Below, one piece after another: positions 7,917 to 16,427 of a stretch of 64,000 nt of DNA; positions within the stretch are counted from its first letter, which is position 1, and every line of letters starts with the position of its first letter. The notes beneath the pieces were generated by a model, which was not told where the DNA came from, ran no database searches, and was given only the letters and a program-made list of their open reading frames with translations. The position numbers and the translations under genes were made by a program. The stretch covers positions 11,974 to 75,973 of the forward strand of contig CAZYPS010000001.1 of NCBI GenBank assembly GCA_964649445.1, read 5' to 3'. This DNA is from JAGXLP01 sp964649445 (GTDB taxonomy: Bacteria; Bipolaricaulota; Bipolaricaulia; M55B111).

Positions 7917-9248
7917 TCATTGATCCGGGCCCTCATGGTAAACGTCTTCCAATTTTCCGGCAAGGTAGTCGTCGTAGGCCGCCATGTCGAAGTTTCCGTG
8001 ACCGCTATAGTTAAAGACAATGGTCTTATCTTCGTTTTCCTTTTTAGCTTTTTTGGCTTCGTCAATTGCCACTTTGATGGCATGAGCTGATTCCGGAGCA
8101 GGAATGTAGCCTTCCGTGTTGGCGAAGGTAAGAGCTGCCTCGAATACCTCCGTTTGCTCAAGAGCTCTGGCGGTCATGTAATCTTTACTGTGGAGACGGC
8201 CGACTATCGGAGCCATTCCGTGGTACCTCAATCCACCGGCGTGAATTCCGTCGGGAACGAAGTCATGACCGAGCGTATACATATTCATCAACGGAGTCAT
8301 CTCGCCGCTGTCGGCGTAGTCATACTTCTGGGTACCTTTGGTCAGGGTCGGACATGCAGTTGCTTCGGCTCCAATGAGTTTGATGTTCTCTCCCTCGGCA
8401 ATAATATCTTCGAGGAAGGGCAGGACGAGACCACCAAAGTTGCTACCCCCGCCCGTGCAGCCGATTAGGACGTCAGGTTTTTGTCCATCTTTTTCGAGCT
8501 GTAGCCTGGTTTCCTTTCCCAGTATCGACTGGTGTATGAGCACGTGGTTAAGCACGCTACCCAGGGAATACTTCGCTTCGTCGGATTTGGTTGCCAGTTC
8601 TATGGCTTCGCTGATTGCCATTCCCAGCGTGCCGTCCGTATCGGGTTTCTCCTCCAGAAAGCTCCGCCCGACCTCGGTTTCTTCCGAAGGGCTGGGGACA
8701 ATATCTCCGTTCCAGCTCTGGATCATGGACTTTCTATAAGGTTTCTGGTCGTAACTTACTCTTACCATGAAAACTTTTGCGTTTATTCCAAACTGCGAAG
8801 TAGTGAAACTCAAGGCACTTCCCCACTGGCCTGCGCCGGTCTCCGTAGTTAGTGTTTCCAACCCTTCCTGTTTGGCGTAATAGGTCTGGGGAAGGGCGGT
8901 GTTGGGTTTATGACTGCCCGGGGGAGACGCACCTTCGTACTTGAAGTATATTCTAGCTGGTGTGCCTAGTTCCTGTTCTAGATTGGTTGCCCTTATCAGC
9001 GGTGTAGGTCTCCAGATTTTGTACTTTTCCCGGACTTCCTCCGGAATATCTACTTCCTCTGTCTGACTTACCTCAAGATCTATTGACCCCTCGGGGAATA
9101 TTTTCTTGAGTTCCTCCGGTTTCATCGGCTCTTCCGTTTCCGGATTGAGTGGTGGTTCAAGCGGATTTTCGAACAATGGCAGGGGATTGAACCAACTAGT
9201 TGGCATGTCTGTTTGGTCAAGATGGATCATTTTATTTTTATTTTTCAT
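7917..9248 (-). CDS. trpB: Tryptophan synthase beta chain, TrpB2 type
   Basis: A PLP enzyme of the TrpB2 family, which condenses indole (and in some members O-phosphoserine) with serine to tryptophan. It is 443 residues, longer than TrpB1. Visible: the long N-terminal arm with PPLNPETEEPM and IWRPTPLIRA, the PLP-lysine motif GSHKPNTA around residue 135, ETGAGQWGSA, the phosphate-binding CTGGGSNFGG, and the C-terminal NYSGHGNFD. The start is ATG 9248, eight bases after AGGAGG; the frame continues upstream without coding character. No trpA or other trp gene is nearby, which fits an indole-salvage role. A terminator follows. Confidence 0.95.
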   Translation of the reverse strand: MKNKNKMIHLDQTDMPTSWFNPLPLFENPLEPPLNPETEEPMKPEELKKIFPEGSIDLEVSQTEEVDIPEEVREKYKIWRPTPLIRATNLEQELGTPARIYFKYEGASPPGSHKPNTALPQTYYAKQEGLETLTTETGAGQWGSALSFTTSQFGINAKVFMVRVSYDQKPYRKSMIQSWNGDIVPSPSEETEVGRSFLEEKPDTDGTLGMAISEAIELATKSDEAKYSLGSVLNHVLIHQSILGKETRLQLEKDGQKPDVLIGCTGGGSNFGGLVLPFLEDIIAEGENIKLIGAEATACPTLTKGTQKYDYADSGEMTPLMNMYTLGHDFVPDGIHAGGLRYHGMAPIVGRLHSKDYMTARALEQTEVFEAALTFANTEGYIPAPESAHAIKVAIDEAKKAKKENEDKTIVFNYSGHGNFDMAAYDDYLAGKLEDVYHEGPDQ

Positions 9249-9630
9249 AGTAGACCTCCTGTTGATAGGAATAATACAACTTGGGATAATAAAGAAATTA
9301 AACGCATCAACTACGGAATGAGGTTTTTTTGGTATTACCAAGCAGGTTCAAGCTGCTCCGGGAAGAAAGTCGATAGTTTTAGGTGAATCGAAACTACGGG
9401 AAGGACGTCCGTGGTAGAAGTGCAGAAAAAGGCGGGGCTAGAAATTGTCAGCTTTTTAGTGGGTTCAGCCGAGCCAAACCCGATCACCGAAATTCATTAT
9501 CATCACCTTGTACATTAATTTTTAATAGTATATTATAATCGGGATAATTAATCAACTAGTTCTCCGGAAGCTCTATGGCTTAGACCTCCTTGCATACTTT
9601 ATAACTCTAACTTATTATTAATCCATCAAC
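9249..9630. other. Spacer between trpB2 and tRNA-Ala
   Basis: No gene or regulatory RNA was recognised in these 382 bases apart from the tRNA promoter near the right end. The motif ATCACCGAAATT at 9484-9495 recurs at 10110-10121. No T-box or trp leader features were found upstream of trpB2. Confidence 0.5.
9590..9618 (+). promoter_or_regulatory. Promoter of tRNA-Ala(GGC)
   Basis: TTGCAT (9590-9595), 17-bp spacer, TATTAT (9613-9618), with the mature tRNA 5' end 13 bases further on. Confidence 0.65.
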
Positions 9631-9706
9631 GGGGCCGTAGCTCAGTCGGGAGAGCGCGTGGTCGGCATCCACGAGGTCACGGGTTCGAATCCCGTCGGCT
9701 CCACCA
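9631..9706 (+). tRNA. tRNA-Ala(GGC) with C33
   Basis: A full 76-nt cloverleaf with encoded CCA: acceptor GGGGCCG/CGGCTCC, D arm GCTC/GAGC, anticodon stem CGTGG/CCACG, T arm ACGGG/CCCGT. The loop TCGGCAT gives anticodon GGC (alanine GCC/GCU codons). The G3-U70 pair, the main alanine identity element, is present. Odd: position 33, almost universally U, is C here. A good promoter lies just upstream and the gene stands alone. Confidence 0.95.
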
Positions 9707-10136
9707 CCCTTCTTACCTAAAACTTTCTGGAACATCGAAGTTGTAAATTTCAAATTTAAATGTCCTGGAAAATATGTCCTGGAAAATTCAGGGTATTAGT
9801 TTGAGTTTGATATAACCTAAAGTGCCCTTTATTGGGAAGTTCTAATATAAAACTGATTTAGTAAGCTAATTGCTTTTTCGTTGTTCGAGGAATCAAAAAC
9901 GATGAGACTCTCGGCTTCTCTTAATACCGTTTGGAAAGAGAAGCGGGAAATTGGAAAGGTTCCGGAGGCCGGGAAGCTCTGGAAACACAGGCGGGTCCTG
10001 TGAACCACCGCTTACCAGATTGGGGCATATTTTAGCCTCTATAGAAGTAGTTACTATCCTGACGTTTTACATCGTCGCTTCGGTGATCACAGGAGACCAC
10101 CCCCTTTTCATCACCGAAATTAGCCGAGAATGCTCT

Positions 10137-10246
10137 CCAGCACCCACTTTAGTATTGACCACGAGCGGAGATAAATAATTACAGCTGGAGTTTTTCGCTG
10201 TAAATCAAAACCCATAACCGCTCGTAGATACTAAAGTGGGTGCTGG
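10137..10246. repeat. Palindromic element copy 2 (long form)
   Basis: A 19-bp perfect inverted repeat (10137-10155 with 10228-10246) beginning CTCCAGCAC and ending GTGCTGG, like copies 1 and 3. Further inside, ACGAGCGG (10161-10168) pairs with CCGCTCGT (10218-10225), and TTACAGC (10179-10185) with GCTGTAA (10197-10203), giving one long stem with bulges. At 110 nt it is longer than the other two. Confidence 0.65.
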
Positions 10247-10580
10247 ATCTCGAGTTTTCGAAGAAGGTGGCTTTTTGGTTGAAATAGTTTTGTTATAAGC
10301 CCCGACCGGAAGTGCGGGGAAATTGACTCCTTTCTTCTTCCTTCAGCTCAATTCCAGCAGTATATCGTATAACTTCGAGTGATCAGGGGGGACAGATTTA
10401 TAAAGGTTAGTTTAATTTCAGTTCGACCGGACCGTGGTTCATACCTAGATGGGGGTTGAAAGGGGGAATATAATTAAATGAAGTAAAAAAGGTCCTTTAC
10501 AGATAAATTGATTTTTGGTTTTTTCGATTTATCCTGGGCTGATATATTCTCGGCTTTACATTGATGCTTAACCATCTATA

Positions 10581-10704
10581 TTCCCACCCAGGAAGGGAAA
10601 AGTCGATTGGGAAAGGTTTTCCGGGCTGGGGTTTCTGCCTCCTTCCCCAGTTCGGTTTTTCCCTCCCAACTCGGCTGAGGGCCCTATTCCCGACCTGGGT
10701 GGAA
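10581..10704. other. Structured intergenic segment, possible ncRNA
   Basis: CCACCCAGG (10584-10592) pairs with CCTGGGTGG (10694-10702) as a closing stem about 120 nt long. Inside, CTGGGG (10626-10631) pairs with CCCCAG (10645-10650), and GGGAAAA/TTTTTCCC segments can pair. I could not match it to 6S, SRP, tmRNA or a known riboswitch. It lies about 80 bases beyond the stop of the minus-strand nucleotidyltransferase, so it may be part of that transcript's 3' end. Confidence 0.3.
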
Positions 10705-10784
10705 CATTGAAATGCACTCTATAATATCAAACCGAAACTAGGTCGATCAACCTGATAGGGAAAGTTTTTAACTATAGTAGTGAT

Positions 10785-11843
10785 TCAGCCTCGTTCTCTC
10801 GAAATTTTTACCTGATTTCCAAGAGTAGCCTCAATTTCTTCACCGGCAAGATTTATTTCGACGTTTTCCCCTATTAGAGATTGAACCGTTTTTACCTTAT
10901 TTAGTTGTGATTGATCCATAATAATTGAATTTCTGACCTCCGCGTCGCGAACTACTACGTTTTCTCCTACTGTGGCGTTTGGTCCCACTGTAGAATTAAT
11001 TATGCGGGCTCCTTCGGCTACGTGTGCTGGTCCCCGTAGCTCGCTATTTTCAATCTGGCTGGTTTCTGCTACTATTATTTTTTCCCGATCCGTGAGTGTC
11101 GAACTTTTAACTTTTCCTTCTATTTGACCCTCGGCTTCATCTAACAGAACCCGATTTGCTTTTAACGCATCCGAGGGTCGACCTACGTCCAGCCACCAGC
11201 CCTCAAGCTCCGTCGGAGTTACGGGTTTCCCTTTGTTTATCAGTTGGGCAATTGCATCCGTTATCTCAAGTTCCCCCCGATCCGAAGGCTCTATATCCTC
11301 GATTGCAGAAAAGATATCCTGATCGAAAAGGTAGGTACCGACGATTGCAAGGTTACTGGGAGGATCATCCGGTTTCTCAACGAGGTTTACGATTCTTCCA
11401 TTCTCGATTTCTGCTACTCCGAACCTTTCGGGATCGTCTACCGGAGCGAGCAGGATTGACGCAGCTGGTTCTTCTTTCTCGAACCTGCCGACCATCTCCG
11501 TAAGGCCGTAACTCAAAAGGTTGTCTCCGAGATAAACAAGAAAAGGATCGTCTTCGGCGAAATCACGAGCACAGGCGACTGCGTGAGCAAGTCCCTTTGG
11601 ATTCTCCTGGTGTATATATGTGATTGATGCACCCCATTTTGAGGAACCGAGCGCTTCTCGGTAGAGGGACTCCATTTCAGGCGAAACTACGAGTCCGACT
11701 TCAGTTATTCCGGCGTCTATGACTTTTTCTACGTTGTACTGCAGTATTGGTTTATTAGCTACCGGGATAAGATGCTTCGGCGTGGAGTAACTTATAGGAC
11801 GCATTCTCGTGCCCTTTCCAGCACAGAGAAATACTCCTTTCAA
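10785..11843 (-). CDS. Glucose-1-phosphate thymidylyltransferase (long RmlA type)
   Basis: A sugar-1-phosphate nucleotidyltransferase that activates glucose-1-phosphate with dTTP (or a related pair) for surface-sugar synthesis. The N-terminal Rossmann domain has FLCAGKGTRMRPISYSTPKH at residues 5-24 and the metal-binding YLGDNLL; the C-terminal ~100 residues form a left-handed beta-helix (hexapeptide-like repeats). The 352-residue length matches the long RmlA/StrD class rather than the ~290-residue RmlA. The frame runs open to 11933, but TTG 11843 has GAGGTGAT eight bases upstream and begins right at the LKGVFLCAGKG motif. No rmlBCD genes are present here, so nucleotide specificity is uncertain. 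Confidence 0.87.
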   Translation of the reverse strand: MKGVFLCAGKGTRMRPISYSTPKHLIPVANKPILQYNVEKVIDAGITEVGLVVSPEMESLYREALGSSKWGASITYIHQENPKGLAHAVACARDFAEDDPFLVYLGDNLLSYGLTEMVGRFEKEEPAASILLAPVDDPERFGVAEIENGRIVNLVEKPDDPPSNLAIVGTYLFDQDIFSAIEDIEPSDRGELEITDAIAQLINKGKPVTPTELEGWWLDVGRPSDALKANRVLLDEAEGQIEGKVKSSTLTDREKIIVAETSQIENSELRGPAHVAEGARIINSTVGPNATVGENVVVRDAEVRNSIIMDQSQLNKVKTVQSLIGENVEINLAGEEIEATLGNQVKISRERG

Positions 11844-12082
11844 GGTAATCACCTCTGTTGAGCTATTGGTTGGAGTCTTGGAGTTTGGTGTGATCCATAG
11901 AAATATGATGTAAGGAGAAGAGGTTTTTTTCAACTATGCACTAACTCCTTTTGTAAACGATGAACCCAGAGGAGGAACGATTCATTCGGGCCGGAGCGGC
12001 CATCTATTATCTATTGTTTTTACGTCCCCCTGGCTTAAAATTTTACCAACCTCAATATTTAACCTAAGAAGGGGGAAAATTC
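11844..12082. other. Divergent spacer between nucleotidyltransferase and mobB
   Basis: These 239 bases separate two divergently read genes, so both promoters should lie here. I saw no pair of boxes good enough to call. Confidence 0.4.
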
Positions 12083-12790
12083 ATGGCCGCGCAGCCCGTT
12101 GTAACGATTTATGGGAATTCCGATTCCGGAAAGACAGAGTTGGTTGTAAAACTCGTTGAAGTGTTCGTCGGTGAGGGAGTTGAAGTTTGTACGATCAAAC
12201 ACAGCCCCAGCAAGCTAAGACTGGACGAGGAAGGTAAGGACAGCTGGAAACATAAAAAAGCTGGTTCTCGGTTGACCGTGCTTGCTACTGAGGTGGAGAC
12301 CTCCTTCCTCGTGCCGCGCGAGATGAAGCTGGTAGAGATCGAGGAAACCCTGGAAAGGATAGGGGGCTTTGATCTTATAATAGCCGAGGGGTACAAAGAT
12401 TCAGATGCTCCGAAGGTGGCTGTTGGAGATATAGATCCTCGGGACAATACCCTGCATGAATACAACGGTGATTTTCCCGAGCTTAAGCGAAAAATTAATG
12501 ACCTAATTGATCTTAAGGGGATCGAGGATGACCTTCCGGGTATAGATTGTGGGAGATGTGGCTACGATAGTTGCGAAGAGCTGGCAAGGGCTATATTGCA
12601 GGGAGAGAAGAAACTTTCCGACTGTGAGGTTAGAGAGCAACGCAGAGTAATGCTGAAAGTTAACGGAGAAGACGTCCCGCTGGAGAACTTTCCCGCCCAA
12701 TTTGTCGAAGGGGGGTTAAAAGGAATGTTGCGTTCTCTCAAGGGAGTCGACGACGAGATTGACCAAATTTCCCTCGAAATTCGCGACTGA
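12083..12790 (+). CDS. MobB-like GTPase fused to a 4Cys Fe-S domain
   Basis: The first ~155 residues are MobB, the P-loop protein that assists attachment of a nucleotide to molybdopterin: Walker A GNSDSGKT at residues 11-18, the IKHSP motif at about 40 and IIAEGYK at about 105. The C-terminal part carries CGRCGYDSC…C (from about residue 157), a four-cysteine Fe-S motif of the type seen in RnfB and related redox proteins. Such MobB-FeS fusions suggest handling of molybdenum or tungsten cofactor under anaerobic conditions. The AOR-type enzyme at 43-44.5 kb is a possible client. ATG 12083 follows AGGGGGAA. sfsA begins 22 bases later, so the two may be co-transcribed. Confidence 0.85.
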   Translation: MAAQPVVTIYGNSDSGKTELVVKLVEVFVGEGVEVCTIKHSPSKLRLDEEGKDSWKHKKAGSRLTVLATEVETSFLVPREMKLVEIEETLERIGGFDLIIAEGYKDSDAPKVAVGDIDPRDNTLHEYNGDFPELKRKINDLIDLKGIEDDLPGIDCGRCGYDSCEELARAILQGEKKLSDCEVREQRRVMLKVNGEDVPLENFPAQFVEGGLKGMLRSLKGVDDEIDQISLEIRD

Positions 12791-12812
12791 ACACGCTTAG
12801 AGCCAGCCAGTA

Positions 12813-13520
12813 ATGATCGGCCCGGCACTTGCTCAATTCGATCTTTTTACCGCTCAAGTTTCGAAACGGGACAGCAGGGTGACGGTAATTGCTTCGGACC
12901 GGGATACGGAATTCAGGGCTCACCTTAGAAATACAGGAAGGCTCGAAAACTTAATTTATCCTGGAGTGACCATAACCTGTGAGTGGAAGGAGAGTGGGAA
13001 AACTGACGCAAGGGTTATCGGAGCAGTGGATGGCGGAGCTCACGTTCTACTGGACACTTACGTCCAGGAGAAATCGTTCGGCAAAATTCTTGAGGATGGT
13101 CTCCTTAAGAGGTTTTCGTCGGATCTTGACATCAAAAGTCAGGTTTCTTTTGAGGGGAAAAGGTTTGATTTCGGCATAAAACCGGACGGGAAAACGGGGT
13201 ATATCGAATTAAAGTCCGCCGTCACGTGCAAAAGTGGCTGGGCGAGCTATCCGGATGCTCCTTCGGAACGTGGTCTTGAGCATCTTGACGTGCTGGAGAG
13301 GATTTCCAGAGAAGGCCACCCAGCGTACGTGGTTTTTACCGTAACTCACCCGGATTGCGACAGGTTTAGGCCGAACGGCGATGTTCAACCAGAGATGGTT
13401 GCCAGGTTGCAGTCCGCAGAGGAAGCGGGCGTGGATATTTTCGCAGTAAAAATGGTGATAACGGAAGAAGGGAAGGTTTTGCTTTCGAATTCGGACGTTC
13501 CAGTCAGCCTGCAATACTAG
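12813..13520 (+). CDS. sfsA: SfsA family protein
   Basis: A 235-residue member of the SfsA family (sugar fermentation stimulation protein). The family combines an N-terminal OB-like nucleic-acid-binding part with a nuclease-like PD-(D/E)XK core; its cellular role is not settled. Visible motifs: AHLRNTGRL near residue 37, EKSFGKIL around residue 86, FDFGI…YIELKSAVT around residues 118-137, and YPDAPSERGLEHL around residue 146. The start ATG 12813 has AGCCAG but no strong Shine-Dalgarno; the 22-base distance to mobB suggests translation from a shared message. Confidence 0.9.
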   Translation: MIGPALAQFDLFTAQVSKRDSRVTVIASDRDTEFRAHLRNTGRLENLIYPGVTITCEWKESGKTDARVIGAVDGGAHVLLDTYVQEKSFGKILEDGLLKRFSSDLDIKSQVSFEGKRFDFGIKPDGKTGYIELKSAVTCKSGWASYPDAPSERGLEHLDVLERISREGHPAYVVFTVTHPDCDRFRPNGDVQPEMVARLQSAEEAGVDIFAVKMVITEEGKVLLSNSDVPVSLQY

Positions 13521-13592
13521 CCTTCGGCAGTTTATTCAGGTTCGGTGGGACTTTCACCTTTTCAATAACTGGAGTATAATTATAGGTCATTC

Positions 13593-16427
13593 ATGAAAAA
13601 GATTTCTATAAAAGGTGCAGGCGAGCACAACCTGAAAGATATAGACCTGGACATTCCCAGGGACAAATTGATTGTGATTTCCGGCCTGAGCGGATCGGGT
13701 AAGTCTTCCCTTGCTTTGGATACGATATACGCCGAAGGCAGGCGGAGATATCTCGAGTCATTGTCCGCTTACGCCCGACGTTTCCTCGGTCAGATGGAGA
13801 AACCCGACGTGGATTTCATTGAAGGTCTTTCTCCCTCGATATCTATTGATCAAAAAACCACCGGGCAGAATCCGAGATCGACCGTAGGCACGGCAACGGA
13901 AATTTACGATTATCTAAGGCTACTCTACGCTCACGTCGGAGTACCGCACTGTCCGAACTGTGGAAAGGGACTCTCCGCTCAAACGGCTGAAAGAATAATT
14001 GACCAGGTAATTGACCTGGAAGACGAATCAAAAATTTACATCCTGGCGCCGGTGGTTCGGGGCAGAAAAGGGGAGTACCAGGATCTATTCCAGCAGTTGA
14101 GTGATCAGGGGTACCTTCGAGTCCGAGTAGACGGGAGTATAAGGGAGCTGGAAGAAGAAATAGAGCTGGAGAAATACGTGAAGCACGATATAGAAGTCGT
14201 AGTTGACAGGTTGTTAATAAAGGAGGGTATACGCTCCCGACTTGCGGACTCAGTGGAGACCGCTCTGGATCTCGCCGAAGGTAATCTGATCGTTAAGGTA
14301 AAAAACGGAGAAGAACTGACTTTCAGCGAAAAACAGGCATGTTCGGAGTGTGGGATAAGCGTACCTGAACTTACTCCCAGGATGTTTTCGTTTAATAGTC
14401 CTTACGGTGCCTGTCAGAAGTGTGACGGTCTCGGGAAGAAGGCGGAAGTGGATCCAGATCTCGTCCTTGATAGAAGTCTTTCAATAGAGGAAGGAGCTAT
14501 TCTCCCGTGGCGAAAGAATCCGGGTAAGTGGCGGAAAGCTATTCTGTCTGCGTTCTGTAAGAAGCACGATATACCCAAAGATCAACCTCTCGAGGATCTT
14601 TCGGAGAAAAAAATTGATCTCCTCCTGTACGGAGACGAGGAGAAGGTGAGTTTCCTATATACAAACCGAAAGGGTCAGACGAAGAGGCACAAGAGAAAGT
14701 TCAAAGGGGTTATTGAAGAGCTGGAAAAGAAATATCGTGACTCAAGTTCCAACAGCAGCAGGAAGAGAATAGAGGAGTACATGGCAAAACTTCCTTGTCC
14801 TGAATGCGACGGTGGGCGGTTAAACCCAAAAAGTATGGCGGTTACTTTATCCGGCAAAAATATCAAAGAAGTAACCAGTCTGTCGATTGACAGGGCTTAC
14901 GAGTTCTTCAATTCCCTGGAACTCAGTGAAAACGAGCAGTTGATTGCGGGAGAGATACTGGATGAGATCAAAGCCAGGCTGGGATTTCTGCTTGACGTGG
15001 GGCTGGATTACCTAACGCTGGACCGGGAGGCAGGAACTTTATCCGGCGGGGAAGCTCATCGGATAAAACTGGCGACCCAGATAGGATCCGGGTTAACGGG
15101 AGTTCTGTATATTCTGGATGAGCCGACCGTGGGTTTACACCAGCATGACGTAGATCGACTTCTCGATACGCTAAAAGATCTCCGGGATATGGACAACACA
15201 GTGATAGTTGTCGAGCACGACAGAAAGACGATAATGGAATCCGACTGGGTTGTAGAACTGGGACCCAAGGCCGGCGTAAACGGGGGAGAGGTAATTCATG
15301 AAGGGTCGCCGGAAGGGTTGGTTGCCAACGAGGACTCGCTAACCGGACAGTATCTGAGAGGAGAGAAGGAGATTCCGATTCCGCGAAAACGCCGCCATTC
15401 TCCTGGCCAAAAGCTCTGGATCCGCGGCGCCAGGGAACACAATCTTCAGGACATCGATGTGGGTATACCGCTAGGTCTATTCAACTGCGTAACTGGTGTA
15501 TCCGGTTCGGGGAAATCGACCCTGATAAATGATATCCTCTTCCGACAGCTCGAGCGGGAACTTCACAATAGTGGAGCAAAACCAGGAGAACATGACGAAG
15601 TCGAGGGAGTTGAGCACCTCGACAAGGTGATAGAAATAGATCAGTCACCGATAGGCCGAACTCCCCGGTCGAACCCGGCGACTTATATTAAAGTATTCAG
15701 GTATATCAGGGAACTCTTTGCCGAGACCCCTGAAGCAAAGGCGAGAGGGTACGAAAAGGGTCGCTTTTCCTTTAACCGTAAAGGAGGTCGCTGTGAGGAG
15801 TGCAAAGGTCGAGGGCACAAAGAAATTGAAATGCACTTCTTGCCTGACGTTTCCGTTCCCTGCGAGGACTGTAATGGAAAACGTTACAATAAGGAGACAC
15901 TACAGGTTACTTACAAAGGGAAAACTATCGCCGACATCTTGGAGATGACGGTCGAAGAGGCACTGCACTTCTTTGCCAATCACGGAAAGATTAAGAATAA
16001 GCTGGAAACTTTGATGGATATAGGACTCGGTTACATGAAACTGGGTCAGCCTTCGACGACTCTTTCCGGAGGCGAAGCCCAGAGGATAAAACTTGCCCGG
16101 GAATTATCCCGAAGGAGGAAAGGGCATACGCTATACCTATTTGACGAACCGACTACAGGTCTACACGCCGAGGATATTCGAAAATTAATGGATGTCCTGC
16201 ATCGGCTGGTGGACGATGAGAATACCGTGGTTGTAATTGAGCATAACCCTCACGTTATCAAAACCGCGGACTGGATAATCGATCTTGGTCCGCGTGGGGG
16301 CAAGCACGGAGGGGAATTGATCGCTGAAGGAACGCCCGAGGAAATAAGTAGTAGCGAGGAGTCGTTCACGGGGGATATACTCGAGGGTATATTCTCGGAA
16401 AAGAGAGAAGAGTTGCTGGCCAAATGA
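13593..16427 (+). CDS. uvrA: Excinuclease ABC subunit A
   Basis: The damage-recognition ATPase of nucleotide excision repair. The 944-residue protein has two ABC modules: Walker A GLSGSGKSSLA near residue 32 and GVSGSGKSTLI near residue 641, with signatures LSGGEAHRIKLA and LSGGEAQRIKLA. Zinc-finger cysteines are visible (CPNCGKG, CSECG…CQKCDG, CEECKGRG…CEDCNG). It lies in frame overlap with uvrC (ATGA), so the pair is one operon. A TATAAT at 13575-13580 ends only 12 bases before the ATG, so a promoter there would give a nearly leaderless message; no LexA-type box was recognised. Confidence 0.98.
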   Translation: MKKISIKGAGEHNLKDIDLDIPRDKLIVISGLSGSGKSSLALDTIYAEGRRRYLESLSAYARRFLGQMEKPDVDFIEGLSPSISIDQKTTGQNPRSTVGTATEIYDYLRLLYAHVGVPHCPNCGKGLSAQTAERIIDQVIDLEDESKIYILAPVVRGRKGEYQDLFQQLSDQGYLRVRVDGSIRELEEEIELEKYVKHDIEVVVDRLLIKEGIRSRLADSVETALDLAEGNLIVKVKNGEELTFSEKQACSECGISVPELTPRMFSFNSPYGACQKCDGLGKKAEVDPDLVLDRSLSIEEGAILPWRKNPGKWRKAILSAFCKKHDIPKDQPLEDLSEKKIDLLLYGDEEKVSFLYTNRKGQTKRHKRKFKGVIEELEKKYRDSSSNSSRKRIEEYMAKLPCPECDGGRLNPKSMAVTLSGKNIKEVTSLSIDRAYEFFNSLELSENEQLIAGEILDEIKARLGFLLDVGLDYLTLDREAGTLSGGEAHRIKLATQIGSGLTGVLYILDEPTVGLHQHDVDRLLDTLKDLRDMDNTVIVVEHDRKTIMESDWVVELGPKAGVNGGEVIHEGSPEGLVANEDSLTGQYLRGEKEIPIPRKRRHSPGQKLWIRGAREHNLQDIDVGIPLGLFNCVTGVSGSGKSTLINDILFRQLERELHNSGAKPGEHDEVEGVEHLDKVIEIDQSPIGRTPRSNPATYIKVFRYIRELFAETPEAKARGYEKGRFSFNRKGGRCEECKGRGHKEIEMHFLPDVSVPCEDCNGKRYNKETLQVTYKGKTIADILEMTVEEALHFFANHGKIKNKLETLMDIGLGYMKLGQPSTTLSGGEAQRIKLARELSRRRKGHTLYLFDEPTTGLHAEDIRKLMDVLHRLVDDENTVVVIEHNPHVIKTADWIIDLGPRGGKHGGELIAEGTPEEISSSEESFTGDILEGIFSEKREELLAK

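Larger units (their letters stand above)
9707..10784. other. One-kilobase gene-free region
   Basis: No credible gene: the longest forward frame (9951-10178) has no ribosome-binding site and runs into the palindromic element. The region holds a hairpin TTCGGTGAT/ATCACCGAA (10079-10087 / 10110-10118), the 110-nt palindromic element, a short CCCCG/CGGGG hairpin near 10300-10320 and a long structured segment at 10581-10704. The rest is AT-rich. Confidence 0.55.

Noticed and set aside
9951..10178. 75-codon forward frame in the gene-free kilobase
   Set aside because: It has no ribosome-binding site, no family resemblance, and ends inside the palindromic element.
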